DNA of 64,000 nucleotides from Saposhnikovia divaricata. Taxonomy: Eukaryota; Streptophyta; Magnoliopsida; Apiales; Apiaceae. The notes under the pieces were generated by a model. The model ran no database searches. It saw only the letters and a program-made list of their open reading frames with translations, and had not been told where the DNA came from. How positions within the stretch are numbered: position 1 is the first letter of the stretch; every line of letters starts with the position of its first letter. The position numbers were made by a program, and so were the translations under genes. Shown here in pieces: positions 46,480 to 56,569 of this stretch. The stretch covers positions 228,952,080 to 229,016,079 of the forward strand of contig CM071595.1 of NCBI GenBank assembly GCA_036435485.1, written 5' to 3'.

Positions 46480-46850
46480 CAAAGTGAATCCAATTAGGCG
46501 CTGAGTGAATCCTTTGACGAGGGCACAAAGCGAATCTAATTGGGCACTAAGTGAGCCTTAAGAATACCAAGGGAACCAAGCGAATCCAAATAATTAAGGG
46601 CATAAAGTGAACCTAGTTGGGCGTTATGTGAACCTATGCTGAGGGCACAAAACGAATCCAATAGGGCACTAGATGAATCCTTAAAAGGGATAAGGCGAAT
46701 CTTAAGATTGTCAAGGGAACCACGTGAATCCAAATAAAGGCATAAAGTGAACCTAGTTGGGCGTTATGTGAACCTATGCTGGGGGCACAAAACGAATCCA
46801 ATAGGGCACTGGATGAATCCTTAAAAGCTCACAAGGTTAACCTTGAAAAT
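46480..46850 (-). repeat. Irregular GAATCC/GGGCAC minisatellite, block 1
   Basis: About 10 copies of GTGAATCC- or GAATCCAA-type phrases alternate with GGGCAC(A/T) at 20-35-bp spacing, including a near-exact larger duplication (46617-46680 and 46741-46815). Non-coding. Confidence 0.75.
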
Positions 46851-48055
46851 CATAACTTGATTGCTCGAGACGTTTCTTCATCTCTAAGCTGCTTTTTGCT
46901 TGACTATCTACTGTCCGTCTATTAGAGGTAATCTAGGATCAACTGCATCCTAGAAGTACTCTTCCAGTAATAAGTCTGCTTCTTTCTAGCTGGCTTCTAG
47001 ATCTCTCTGTTGTCTATACTCAGGAACCTGGTGCTTAGGAACCTCTCTACAGGAAACCTGTTGTCCTCATTGTTGCTGCTAGGCTGGCTCGGGCTCTTAT
47101 GTGGGAAGGAACCTGGTCCATTCGTAATCTTCTCAACTACTGCTTCATCAGAAACGTCTTGATACTCATAACCTTTTGATTGTCTTCTCAGCTAATGCTT
47201 ATTTCTCCGCGTTTGGTCTTCATATCGAGTACTGGATTTGTCTCCTGACTTATACACTACTTGTGGATTGGAACCTATGACTTAATAGGTCTAAATCAAG
47301 CCCTGGTAATTTTGGGCACAACACTAAAAAACTAAGAAATATAGATTAGTAATACGATCTGACTAGCTCACATATAAGTGATGCATGTATGCAAGTATGA
47401 ATAATTATCTACGTTATATATGTTGCTACCTTCTCAAGTGGCATATCAATTAACTACTTGGCTGATTCAACTAACAAGTTCGAGATCATAAACTAAGCAT
47501 ATATGTTGCGTAAACTGTAAACCTATAGGGCATGATAACATCCTAAGTACAAGTTCACATAAATTTCATTTCTAAAGATAATGCAATATACGCATTAAAA
47601 GCTACATGTATCTAAGCATGACAGAATATAAGCTCTCATTAACAGGAAATGTGCATGATAGTTAAGGATATAAAGGCATGAAAGTAGAACTTATCTGTGC
47701 TTCATCGTGCCGATATGGATTGAGGTTCCGTTACTGAACCTGGAAGATGGAATCTCTTCTCTATGCAAGCTTACATAGGGGAATTGAGGTACCCCCCGAG
47801 CCGTCATGACGCGCGAACCTCCTATAGCTTGTTGAAGCGGTGGAATGAAAGCTGCTTGTTTCGGCTGAATATCACTAAACTTGGAAGCTGTAGCTATAAA
47901 CTATGGGTCAAAAACCGGAAGCTGGAAGCTATTAACTAAAAGCTTCTGATGATCATCAAGGATGCTGCAAGCTGCTTTATCAAGAACCTGTTAGTAGTAC
48001 GGTACATGTTTCGATCATACACAAGCTTTATAAGTGACAATATTCATCTATGTAT
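46851..48055. other. Internal non-coding part of the Tat-like element
   Basis: No frame of note is seen. Phrases such as AGGAACCTG, GCTGGAAGCT and CTTCTGAT recur loosely. No pol domain was found in any frame. Confidence 0.55.
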
Positions 48056-48985
48056 CACTTTGATGAGGGCACAAGGCGAATCCAATTGAGCTCTAGGTGA
48101 ATCCTAGGAAGGGCACTTAGAGAATTCAATTGGACGCAAAGTGAATCCTTAGTAGGGCATAAGACGAATCCAGTTGAGCTTTAAGTAAATCCTGAGAAGG
48201 GCACTTAGGGAGCACGAAGTGAATCCATCCGGGCTCTAGGTGAATCATGGAAAGAGCACGAAGAGAATCCGGTTGGGCATTAAGTTAATTCCTTTCTGGC
48301 ATCAAGTGAATCCTTATAGGCTCTAAGTGAATCCTGAAGAGGGCATAAAGAGAATCTATAGGGCACATGATGAGTCATTTCAAATTCTAGGGGCACCAAG
48401 TGAATCCGTACGGGCAAAAGATGAATCCCTTTGAAGGCTTTTCAAGTACAAGCAAACTTTAGGTTAGGTTACCCATGCTTAGGTTCCCAAAACTTTAACT
48501 AGGTGCCCACATGCTTATGGGACTTTTGAATGCGTGCCTACGATTCATAGGGCTTTTCGAAGTAAATCTTTCGTGCTTGCAAATCTTTTCTAGCTATCAA
48601 GTACCTGCGGCTAACAGGGCTTTCAAAGTGAATCTTTCTGGGCTCTATGCAAATCCTTATAAGGGCATAAGGTGAATCCAACTGGTCGTTATGTGAACCG
48701 CTGCTAAGGGCAATAACCGAAACCAATTGGGCACCGAATGAATCCATAGAAGGGTACAAGGAGAATCCATCAAGATACCAAACAAATTCACGTCGATGCA
48801 TGAAGCACCAAGTGAATCCTTTTGGGCTCTAAGTGAACCTATATGGGCACATAGAGAATCCATAAGGGCACTAGGTGAATTCATGGATATGCTTAGGGAA
48901 CTTAGTGAGTCCTTCTGGGCTCTAATTGAATCCTTGAATAGAGCACAAAGAGAATCCAGAAGGGCACTAGATTAATCCTCTAAAG
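48056..48985 (-). repeat. Irregular GAATCC/GGGCAC minisatellite, block 2
   Basis: More than 20 phrases of the type GAGGGCACAAGGCGAATCC or GGGCTCTAGGTGAATCC recur over 0.9 kb at 20-40-bp spacing. The two frames at 48538-48884 read through it and have no family resemblance. Confidence 0.75.
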
Positions 48986-49019
48986 GCATGGAGCTCTTGC
49001 TGTAAGTACACTCTCTTCT

Positions 49020-49480
49020 ATTCAGGTATCAACTGGCTGGGAACTTCAAGTAGGAAGCTGCTAATCAGAAACTATCAACAATTGGCTTCTAATAAATGTC
49101 AATGAACCTGGAAGCTATTACATACAAGCTTCAGGTATATATCAATGAACCTGCAATATGTCAGTTATAAGAGAATAACGAGTAATCTACTAGACACATA
49201 TAAATACAACTAGACCTGGAAGCCGTTACTTTTGAGCTTCAGGTGAGTAACACGAAACTTGTTAACTAAAGGTAAATACATGGAACCTGTATACAGCAAG
49301 TAAATATCAAGGAACTTGCAAGCTACAAATAAATATCAAGGAACCTACGAATTACAGGTAAATAACAAGGAACCTGCAAGGTATAGGTAAATATCATGGA
49401 ACCTGTGAGCTACAAGTAAATATCTAGGAACCTATAATCTGTTAGGTACATGTGCATTCTAACATCAAGAAACATAATCA
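49020..49480. repeat. Loose repeats of GGAACCTG / AGGTAAATA
   Basis: Between 49240 and 49440 units such as AGGTAAATATCAAGGAACCT recur about six times at roughly 32-bp spacing. This is part of the element's non-coding interior. Confidence 0.6.
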
Positions 49481-49482
49481 AG

Positions 49483-50151
49483 CAGGGTTCTAAAAATCGG
49501 TAACTCGGTCCGAGTACTCGGCCGAGTACTCGTTTTGGACCCCTAAACCGATCCGAGTAGTGACTAATCGGACCAAAAACCGGTTTTTGCTATAACTCGG
49601 TCAAGACTCGGGTTGACTCCGAGTAATCGGGGTCAAACTCGGGTTTGACTAATTTTTTTTTTTGCTAAGTATTAAAATATAATTTTTATTGCTCAACTTA
49701 TAGACTATAGTTATAATCTAGATTCGGTCCAATTAAAAGTCCTCTCTCTCAAAGATTCTATACATACACTTATATCACGTTTTAATATTATTAATAATAT
49801 TAATATTATTACTTGGACACATGTACACTAAAATTAGAATATGCAAAAATTTCAGAAATCTAGTATATTTCTAAAAAAAGCTCTAAATATTATTAGTAAT
49901 ATTAATATTATTACTTTTTAGCAGGGTTGTAATAATATTATTAGTAATATTAATATTATTGTTAAGTTTTAAGTTTAACACATGTACACTAAAATTAGAA
50001 TAAATACATATAAATTATGAGAAAAAAAAAGTTAAAAAACAATATCCGATTAGTAGTCCGAGTACTCATTCCGAGTATTCGCCGAGTTTCCGATTACTCA
50101 TTTTTCTGGACCAAAACCGAATTGGTCCGATTTCCGATTTTTACAACCTTG
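49483..50151. mobile_element. Non-autonomous hAT element nested in the LTR element
   Basis: The termini are CAGGGTTCTAAAAATCGG and the complement of CCGATTTTTACAACCTTG, with a perfect 8-bp target duplication TAATCAAG (49475-49482, 50152-50159). Subterminal CCGAGTACTCGG repeats occur on both sides. The centre has AATATTAATATTATTAC palindromes. It is 669 bp and non-coding. Confidence 0.92.
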
Positions 50152-50159
50152 TAATCAAG

Positions 50160-51180
50160 ACATGATCATAGCTTTATCGCATATAAGACCTCAACAACAT
50201 AAATATTTAAACATGCTTTATGAATAGTAAGAGTTTGCAAAGCGTACCTGGGAGGTTTTCTACGAATATGTAAGCATAAAAGGAGAGGAAACACCTGGAT
50301 CTTTCTGTAGACTGATCAGATGTGAGGTGGAAGCCTCCGTTAGATTTGAAAACTCATTGACGTGTTCATGATGCAAGCATGATGCTCTTCAAGATACTAG
50401 ACCAAATCAATCCGTAAGGTTCCTGAACCAAATCGTGAGCTTCCTAAACCTGATGGTGAGGTTCCTGGACCTGAATTCTTAAAGTTTTGAAATCCTCAAT
50501 TTTCAAAGTACCATGTGCTATATTAACTTTACTACCCCCCAGTTCTTCAGGGAAGCTTGTCTTTGATGAAGAACTAACTCCAAGAAGCTTCATAATTCTT
50601 CGATAATCTCTAATAAGTCGTTGAATATTCATCCATGAAGTTGAGTACTGTGTATTTTCTTCAAAATACTCATATCAGATTCTTGTAGCTACTCTTCCTC
50701 AAAATCCTCAACCATTTTGAATTCTCCTTAACGCCTGAATAGATACTATAATTTCTTCACATCATTCTTGCTTGTAGCTTTAACATGTCTTCCCTTTTCT
50801 TCTTTAACCTCTTACGAAACACACTGAGATCGAATGAACCTCTATATCTAATACAAATATCCCAATACAGTACCTCTAAGCTTACGCGAGCTAACTCATT
50901 GTAAGAAACAAGAGATAATTAAAGAGATTACTTGTGAGGTATTTCTAGCAGGTCACTGAATTGAATGAGGTACGTTCTTTGTTTTATTAGCTAAATATAA
51001 GCTCATGTATGACGTAATACAAGGAAAAGAACTACTCATAATTTCGTTGAAAACTACTCGAAAGAAATAGGTTTGCTTTCTGGGGAGGTATACATGCACT
51101 ACCCCCCAGTTCTAAGAAGGAAATAAATATATAAATAAAGGTCTCTTAACTCTACTTTAAGGAAGCTCTCAAACTTTCAG
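50160..51180. other. Non-coding part of the Tat-like element after gag
   Basis: No pol coding is seen. It holds the two extra copies of the polypurine 15-mer (50531-50545, 51098-51112). Confidence 0.6.
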
Positions 51181-52668
51181 CTACTGGTCACCTCGAACTA
51201 TCCATTCCACGAGCTTCCCGGCTTTAATCAATTCCTCAATTTGGTCTTTTAGTGCTCTACATTCGGAAGTATCATGGCAATTATCCTCATGGAAGTCACA
51301 ATATTTCATCAGATCTTTCCTTGCTCCTATAGGTAAAGGTGCAGGCTTCACAAATATTCCTTCTTTCCCATAAACCGTGAAGATGTGGTCCACTGGAGCA
51401 ACCAAAGAGGTATAATTATCGCACTTTGTCTTCAATTTTGCTTTACTTCTTTTGGAGGGAGCTCGATCCCCAATAACATATGCTTGCGGGCTTGGAGACC
51501 TCTCTCGCTTGCTTCCCTTGTGACTAACTTCATCTCCAAGATCTTCTATTTCTCTCAACTTTAACAAGGATTCTTCCACACATTTATATAGTTCAGCTTG
51601 TTTGTAGAAATCAGCTAGTGTACCAGGTTCACGTACTTGTAACTCCTTCCATAAGTCTGAACCAGCTCTAACTCCAGCAATCAGGAAGCTCATAATGACC
51701 TCGTCAGGAGCTTTCTTAACTCTGGGAACCTCTGTATTGAAACGTTTGAGGTACTCTGTCAAGGTTTCATCTGCTCTCTGTTTGATGTTGGCCAAGGTAT
51801 TGGTTGGGGGTGCAAAAGTCACGGAAGCTCTAAATTGAGTAACGAAGAGCTTCCCCATATTCTCCCAAGAATCTATTGAATCTGATGGTAACCTCTTGAA
51901 CCATTGATGGGCTCCACCATGAAGGGTTGCAGCTAGTAATCTACGCCGTGTTGGCTCTTTAACTTGATAAACTTCCATCTCGGTATTGAAACGACCCAGA
52001 TACTCCACAGGATCCGTAGTACCATCAAATTTAAACTCATTTGACATACGATAGGATTTAGGTAACGAGGATTTTCTAACCTTCTTGGTGAATGGAGATG
52101 AGGTTATTGCATCTGTCGTTGACTGCTTTTCTTCCTTGAGTTTTACCAGAATCTTCTTGAGGTCTTCAGTATTCAAATCACCGGCTCTATCATCCTTTGA
52201 TTCCTTATCTTTGTCGTCGACTTCCTGTGAATCTGCCAGGCTCAAATCGTTCGTGGTCTCTTCTGAACTTGAATCATCTTTAATTATCTCGATGGAAGGC
52301 TCCTTCGCTTTTTTCTTTTTCTGAGAAGATGCTCCTGATTTCGTAGTCTTCTTACTCTTAAGTCCTGCCAAGATCTGTAATCGAGTTTTCTTAACAGAAG
52401 GCTGTTCATCCTTGGGTTCACCATCTTCTTCACCTTCAGCATCTTTCTTTGGGTCTTCGATCTCTTCCTCAGCCTTTTCTTCACGTTCTTCTTCATCAAT
52501 GTCCAACTTCTTTGAAGAACTCTTAGCTTTCTTACCCTTCTTTCTTGATGCCAACTTCAACTTCTTCTTCTTCTTCTTTTGTGTTGCATGTTCGAGGGTT
52601 GTGAGTCTTTCTCCTTGGGGTTCCTTCTCTACAGATTGTGTTGCTTCGCTATCTGAACTGCCTGCCAT
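51181..52668 (-). CDS. Gag protein of the Tat-like LTR element
   Basis: An intact 495-codon frame from the ATG at 52666-52668. Residues 1-180 are lysine- and acid-rich (KKKKKKLKLASRKKGKKAK, DEEEREEKAEEEIEDPKK) and probably disordered. Residues about 210-370 match the retrotransposon gag domain (FDGTTDPVEYLGRFNTEMEV, HQWFKRLPSDSIDSWENMGK, LFVTQFRASVTFAPPTNTL). The C-terminus has YCDFHEDNCHDTSECRALKD, a zinc-knuckle-like motif typical of Tat/Athila gag, then LIKAGKLVEWI. It would form particles and package element RNA. The stop precedes any protease, so there is no polyprotein. An open frame in a gag-only element suggests recent activity or selection. Confidence 0.88.
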   Translation of the reverse strand: MAGSSDSEATQSVEKEPQGERLTTLEHATQKKKKKKLKLASRKKGKKAKSSSKKLDIDEEEREEKAEEEIEDPKKDAEGEEDGEPKDEQPSVKKTRLQILAGLKSKKTTKSGASSQKKKKAKEPSIEIIKDDSSSEETTNDLSLADSQEVDDKDKESKDDRAGDLNTEDLKKILVKLKEEKQSTTDAITSSPFTKKVRKSSLPKSYRMSNEFKFDGTTDPVEYLGRFNTEMEVYQVKEPTRRRLLAATLHGGAHQWFKRLPSDSIDSWENMGKLFVTQFRASVTFAPPTNTLANIKQRADETLTEYLKRFNTEVPRVKKAPDEVIMSFLIAGVRAGSDLWKELQVREPGTLADFYKQAELYKCVEESLLKLREIEDLGDEVSHKGSKRERSPSPQAYVIGDRAPSKRSKAKLKTKCDNYTSLVAPVDHIFTVYGKEGIFVKPAPLPIGARKDLMKYCDFHEDNCHDTSECRALKDQIEELIKAGKLVEWIVRGDQ

Positions 52669-52695
52669 CTTTCCACTTATAAAATGATAACTCTC

Positions 52696-52713
52696 CCCTC
52701 CTTCTAGCGCCAA
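52696..52713 (-). other. Primer-binding site of the Tat-like element
   Basis: In element orientation TTGGCGCTAGAAGGAGGG follows the 5' LTR directly; the initial TGGCGC is usual for Ty3/gypsy primer sites matching a tRNA CCA end. The tRNA was not identified. Confidence 0.6.
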
Positions 52714-53184
52714 TGTTGATGAGTGGATTTCGTAACAACTTTTGAGAGGTTTATGGTGAGTTGTAAAGGCTAACGATCAACTAATCTATGGAGAATGGAG
52801 GTTTTTTTTATGGGGGTTGAACTGAGCTCGAGAGCGTTTACAAGAATCTCGCGAGTTCCTTTGAGGCTTGTGTCGTGTGTTCTCAAGAATCACGTAGGTG
52901 TATTGCGAGGCTTGTAAAAACATGTTCCCAAGGTGCCTACGTACCCTTGTATATATAGGGATCAAGTTCACGTAGTTATTTTTAGACTAGAAGTCTGGTT
53001 AGGCGGCATGATGGTTCCTAATTCGTGGGGACCTCGGGAACCTGAACCTATCCAGATCCATTTCACATGCTATTTGGCCCCATTTATCTTAAGGAACCTC
53101 AATCATAACCCATATTAATCATACGGATTGGATCCTTAAGCCCAATGGACCCAAATCTAGCCCATGGAGATTTTGGGCACAACA
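52714..53184 (-). repeat. 5' LTR of the Tat-like element, shortened
   Basis: 471 bp; the other LTR is longer by exactly 269 bp. Confidence 0.92.
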
Positions 53185-53189
53185 AAAAT

Positions 53190-53522
53190 CAATACCAGCC
53201 TTTTTAGCTGCAAGAGTTTCTAGCCCATAACCTGAAGCACTACAATTTACATCAGCTGCTGAAATCAGTGTGGAAGCTTGAGCCTGAGATTGGTTTTGAA
53301 ATGAAGGAGACCTTGGCCTTTTAGCAACATACTTATCTATTGAATCCTACAATCAATCAGTATTCTAATTCAGTAAGCTAAAAACTAAATAAATAGTAAA
53401 TAATTCATAGAACCTGAAGCACTACAATTTACATCAGCTGCTGAAATCAGTGTGGAAGCTTGAGCCTGAGATTGGTTTTGAAATGAAGGAGACCTTGGCC
53501 TTTTAGTAACATACTTATCCAT
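53190..53522 (-). pseudogene. hAT transposase N-terminal exon, duplicated
   Basis: On the minus strand this reads MDKYVTKRPRSPSFQNQSQ and on through LISAADVNCSASG to the LTR joint at LAAKKAGIDF. The exon and flanking intron sequence are present twice in tandem (period 182 bp). The ATG at 53520-53522 belongs to the outer copy; the inner copy, which continues into the rest of the gene, has ATA there. Confidence 0.75.
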
Positions 53523-53592
53523 TGAATCCTACAATCAATCAGTATGCTAATTCAGTAAGCTAAAAACTAAATAAATAGTAACTAATTCATAA
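53229..53592. repeat. Two-copy tandem duplication, 182-bp unit
   Basis: AACCTGAAGCACTACAATTT starts both units (53229 and 53411). They differ at only a handful of positions. Confidence 0.9.
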
Positions 53593-54193
53593 AACTAAGA
53601 ACGCAAACACAATATACAACTGAATCTAGGCAAGTATAAAGAAATAAAGAACTCACTAATTTAGTAACTAAATCAGTAATTAAACATAATTGCAAAAATA
53701 AGGATTAAAATTAGGGCAAGAGTGTAAAACCTTAGATAACTCAGTATTGGAATTTGTAAATTGTAAATATCCAAGCAGTGAGATTTAGTAGAGAATAGAG
53801 AGAGTGATTTAATTAGAAATAAGAGTTGAAGAGCACCCAGAAAAATTAGCACGAGAATGATGAGTTTATGCGAGAGATACAGAAGCGCTTTAGTTTCCCC
53901 TCTTTTTATGTTCTTGTCGGCTAGTTCAATTTTGATAGCATATCACATTAGCACTGATACTGCATACATGGGCTTTGGCCTTTGGGCTTTATAATTCTTA
54001 TAATATATATACTAAATATATAATTTTTAATATCATTACTTTTATTGATTTTATCATGAGAAAAATCCGTATGCAAATGGAGTTTTAAAAATTACCCGGG
54101 GCTCAGATTTTTTTATTTTTAAAAACATCTTGGAATAAAGAAAAAAAATTTTTAGTCTAGCCGGGGCTCCATCCCCCATTGGTTCCGCCCCTG
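53593..54193. other. 5' untranslated end of the hAT element
   Basis: This is presumed leader and terminal region of the split hAT element, up to its right terminus CCGGGGCTCC...GGTTCCGCCCCTG. No other coding is seen. Confidence 0.6.
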
Positions 54194-54208
54194 TATGTAT
54201 CTACTCTT

Positions 54209-54648
54209 TGTTAACATACATAATATTAGTGTATTATTGAATAATTCTATTATTATGTTGGTTTTCTTGTTAGAATTATTTCTTTTATGATCGTTGAATA
54301 TTGGCTTTATAAGCCCCTATTCTATTGTAATTGAGAACACGTTTCATTAAAATAAAACTCTACTTTTCTCTGTTCTCCCAATACTTTATCATGGTATCAG
54401 AGCTCGGTTTAGGAGAAGTCTCAGGTTCGAGTCCCTCCACCCCTATTTATTTAATTCATTATTTTGTTGTCTTCATTATCTGCATTTGCCATTCCGTTAG
54501 TCATTTGTCTGATCAGTCGTAGCGAAACGTATTATACAATTGAGGGGGAGTGTTAAATAATATATGTTTTAGCATATGATCCTGTTGGGACCTTCCTCTG
54601 ACACCTTAAGGTTTTAGACCGACTGGTTACTTAACATGGTATCAGAGC
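54209..54648 (+). mobile_element. LTR fragments of TRIM/Copia type
   Basis: Two LTR-plus-primer-site units stand in series. The first ends ACTTTATCA at 54391 and is followed by TGGTATCAGAGC (54392-54403). The second is an 86-bp LTR (54551-54636) with ends TGTTAA/TTAACA, preceded by the purine tract GAGGGGGAG and followed again by TGGTATCAGAGC (54637-54648). Very short LTRs with tRNA-Met sites and no coding fit TRIM elements. The two LTRs are not copies of each other, so the unit is chimeric or a tandem remnant. Confidence 0.5.
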
Positions 54649-55679
54649 TAGATTTATTCGATCTGGGATCGGTTAATCGAGGGTTAATCGTGATGTCTTT
54701 CGCATGTTGGATTAAAACATGTGATTCAATTATTTTTTTTCTTCTCATCTTCTTCTTCGAATTGGTTATGTTTTTTACTTGGATGATATTGATTTAGGTT
54801 TCTAATAGTGATTTTTTCCCTCGAATCAGTAAAGTTGAATTCTCTGGTTGTTTTCATTCTATTGTTTTTTCTTCTTCTTCATATTGGTTGAATTTTCTTG
54901 GGTACAAATTGATTTTGGTTAAATTTTTCCTAATGGTTTCATTTTGTTTGGTTGGGGCTCTCACACACTTTTTGTTTCTCTCTCGTTGATGGTATTGACT
55001 TGTTGGTAAGATTATTTTAGTTTTACTTTTCCCTTCTCTTCTCTTTCCCATTTTCTTTCCTGTGTTTATGATGGGAGTAGCCCTAGGCATATCTGTATAC
55101 CTTCTTTCTAAAAAAATAGAATCGTCTGCTTCAATCAAGAGTATCACCCCCGTTTCATCCATATTCTTCGTTGTGATCATCTTCTCCATCTTGGTTCTCA
55201 TCTCCGTCTTTGATATCGATGTCACCTTCATCATTTTAATTTGTCATGTTTGTCTAATCCTATTTTTGTCATCATTGGTATGAGATAATCTTTTGTACAA
55301 ATCCACCACGCCCATCAACATCGTCATCGTTGTGTTTTCGCTTTATCGTTATCTTCGTTCCCATGCCCTCATGATTTTTAAATCACATAAGATTTAAATC
55401 AAGTTCTAGCAAACGTTCAGGGATACACCTAACCGTCTAGAACAACCTTATCTAATTCTAGATATTCATTTACTACATAGAAGATTAAGTATGAAATGTA
55501 CTAACTAAACTCATAAGTCCTAGCATGCAATATCTTATTCTTAGCAATCAATTAAGCATTTAAGTCCTAAGATGCTAACATGCTGACACGAGTCTAATAC
55601 AATTCAAAACTTAATAATCATATAGTTATGAATTAGATAAAGGTATACTAGTTAGAATGTGTACCTGTGAAGTGCTTAG
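54649..55679. other. Unassigned T-rich sequence
   Basis: T-rich on the plus strand, probably the leader of the TRIM-like fragment followed by unknown DNA. The hydrophobic 73-codon frame at 55062 and the opposite frame at 54854 have no family resemblance. Confidence 0.4.
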
Positions 55680-56330
55680 TGATTCATCTCCAATATTGGT
55701 CACTGAGGCCAGATATCCATGTGGTTCATCACTTCACTGATAGAATCAACCTTGCATTTAGAACTTTACCAACAAATGCTTTCCCTTGCTGCATCCTCAT
55801 TAATGCATGATATTTCTGCTTTAACCCAACACAGTCTCTGTCATCATTTGCTTGTTCAGACTTTATAAAATTGTTTAACAAAATCCTGATAGTTACTTGT
55901 CACAAATCTGTTGACATCGTTGTAACCATCAATCTTGTTTCTGTCTTCTACCACAGTCTTGTAACCACCTATAAACTGAATCTGAAGAGTCTTCGCTTCG
56001 GAATAAATAGGCCTGATCCCTCGATATAGCTTTTGTACTCCTTCTGAATCTGATGTGACTAAACTTTACTAACATGTGAAACACTACATTGTAGTCCAGT
56101 CTCTAAAGGTTTTCTAAAGTGTACAAGTCACTTTCATCAACCTGAGCTTTCTCTGATTCAACTACTAGTACTCTTCTATTCTGTTCTGAGGTTCCAACAT
56201 TAATTTCTGTAACTGAGATGTTGGTATGTCTTATATTCTCTCTAACCTTTTAACCCTTAAGATTTTTCATCCAAAAAATTCAACTCAAATTAACCAAAAA
56301 CTGTATCCAAATTAATTTCTTCTTTCGCAG
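55680..56330 (-). pseudogene. Unrecognised degraded coding remnant
   Basis: On the minus strand one frame runs LYRGIRPIYSEAKTLQIQFI and on to SNYQDFVKQFYKV; after a TGA, another frame carries DRDCVGLKQKYHALMRMQQG. Codon-like composition and the conserved look suggest a former protein, perhaps a retroelement polyprotein part, but I do not recognise the family. Frameshifts break it on both sides. Confidence 0.35.
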
Positions 56331-56439
56331 CTTCCGAAATATTAGTGGGATCCTATGGAGTAAACCTTTGAGGAAATTAATACCACTATTTCTTCAACCT
56401 GTTCCAGAATTAACTTCATCGGATTTTCTTCAGTCAATT

Positions 56440-56560
56440 TGAAGTCAGACCTTTAACATCAGTTAGAAATGTCCCTGATGTTAAATGTATTTTTAACTTC
56501 ATCGGACATCGCTTTGTAAAATAGCCGTTGTTTTTTATCCGTTTTAAAAAATTGAAAAGC
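56440..56560. repeat. Inverted repeat TTTAACATCAG / CTGATGTTAAA
   Basis: The arms are at about 56454-56464 and 56477-56487, followed by ACTTCATCGGACATCGCT. Such ACATC/GATGT subterminal repeats are common in plant CACTA transposons, but no CACTA terminus was found in the window. Confidence 0.35.
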
Positions 56561-56569
56561 ATAAGTATA

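Larger units (their letters stand above)
45593..53184 (-). mobile_element. Tat-like gag-only LTR retrotransposon
   Basis: Its LTRs, in element orientation TGTTGTGCCC...CATCAACA, are at 45593-46332 (3' LTR) and 52714-53184 (5' LTR). The perfect 5-bp target duplication is AAAAT (45588-45592, 53185-53189). A primer-site-like TTGGCGCTAGAAGGAGGGG abuts the 5' LTR and a polypurine tract GAACTGGGGGGTAGT abuts the 3' LTR. Only a gag frame is found; the 4.8 kb between gag and the 3' LTR lack protease, RT and integrase, so it would depend on an autonomous relative. Removing it with one AAAAT restores the hAT reading frame (GIDFNLDD). Confidence 0.93.
43134..54193 (-). mobile_element. hAT transposon with ZMYM1-like transposase, split
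   Basis: The termini are CAGTGGCGGAACCAGGAG and, inverted at the right, CAGGGGCGGAACCAATGG. The 8-bp target duplication has one mismatch (TATGTATG 43126-43133, TATGTATC 54194-54201). The transposase lies on the minus strand. The element was about 3.5 kb before a 7.6-kb LTR retrotransposon (45593-53184) inserted into its coding exon. An in-frame stop, a deletion and further lesions make it inactive. Confidence 0.9.

Noticed and set aside
52085..52687. Serine- and phenylalanine-rich plus-strand frames
   Set aside because: They are antisense shadows of the lysine- and acid-rich gag N-terminus.
54392..54440. tRNA gene suggested by TGGTATCAGAG and GGTTCGAGTCC
   Set aside because: No acceptor or anticodon stem forms; the first box is a retrotransposon primer site.
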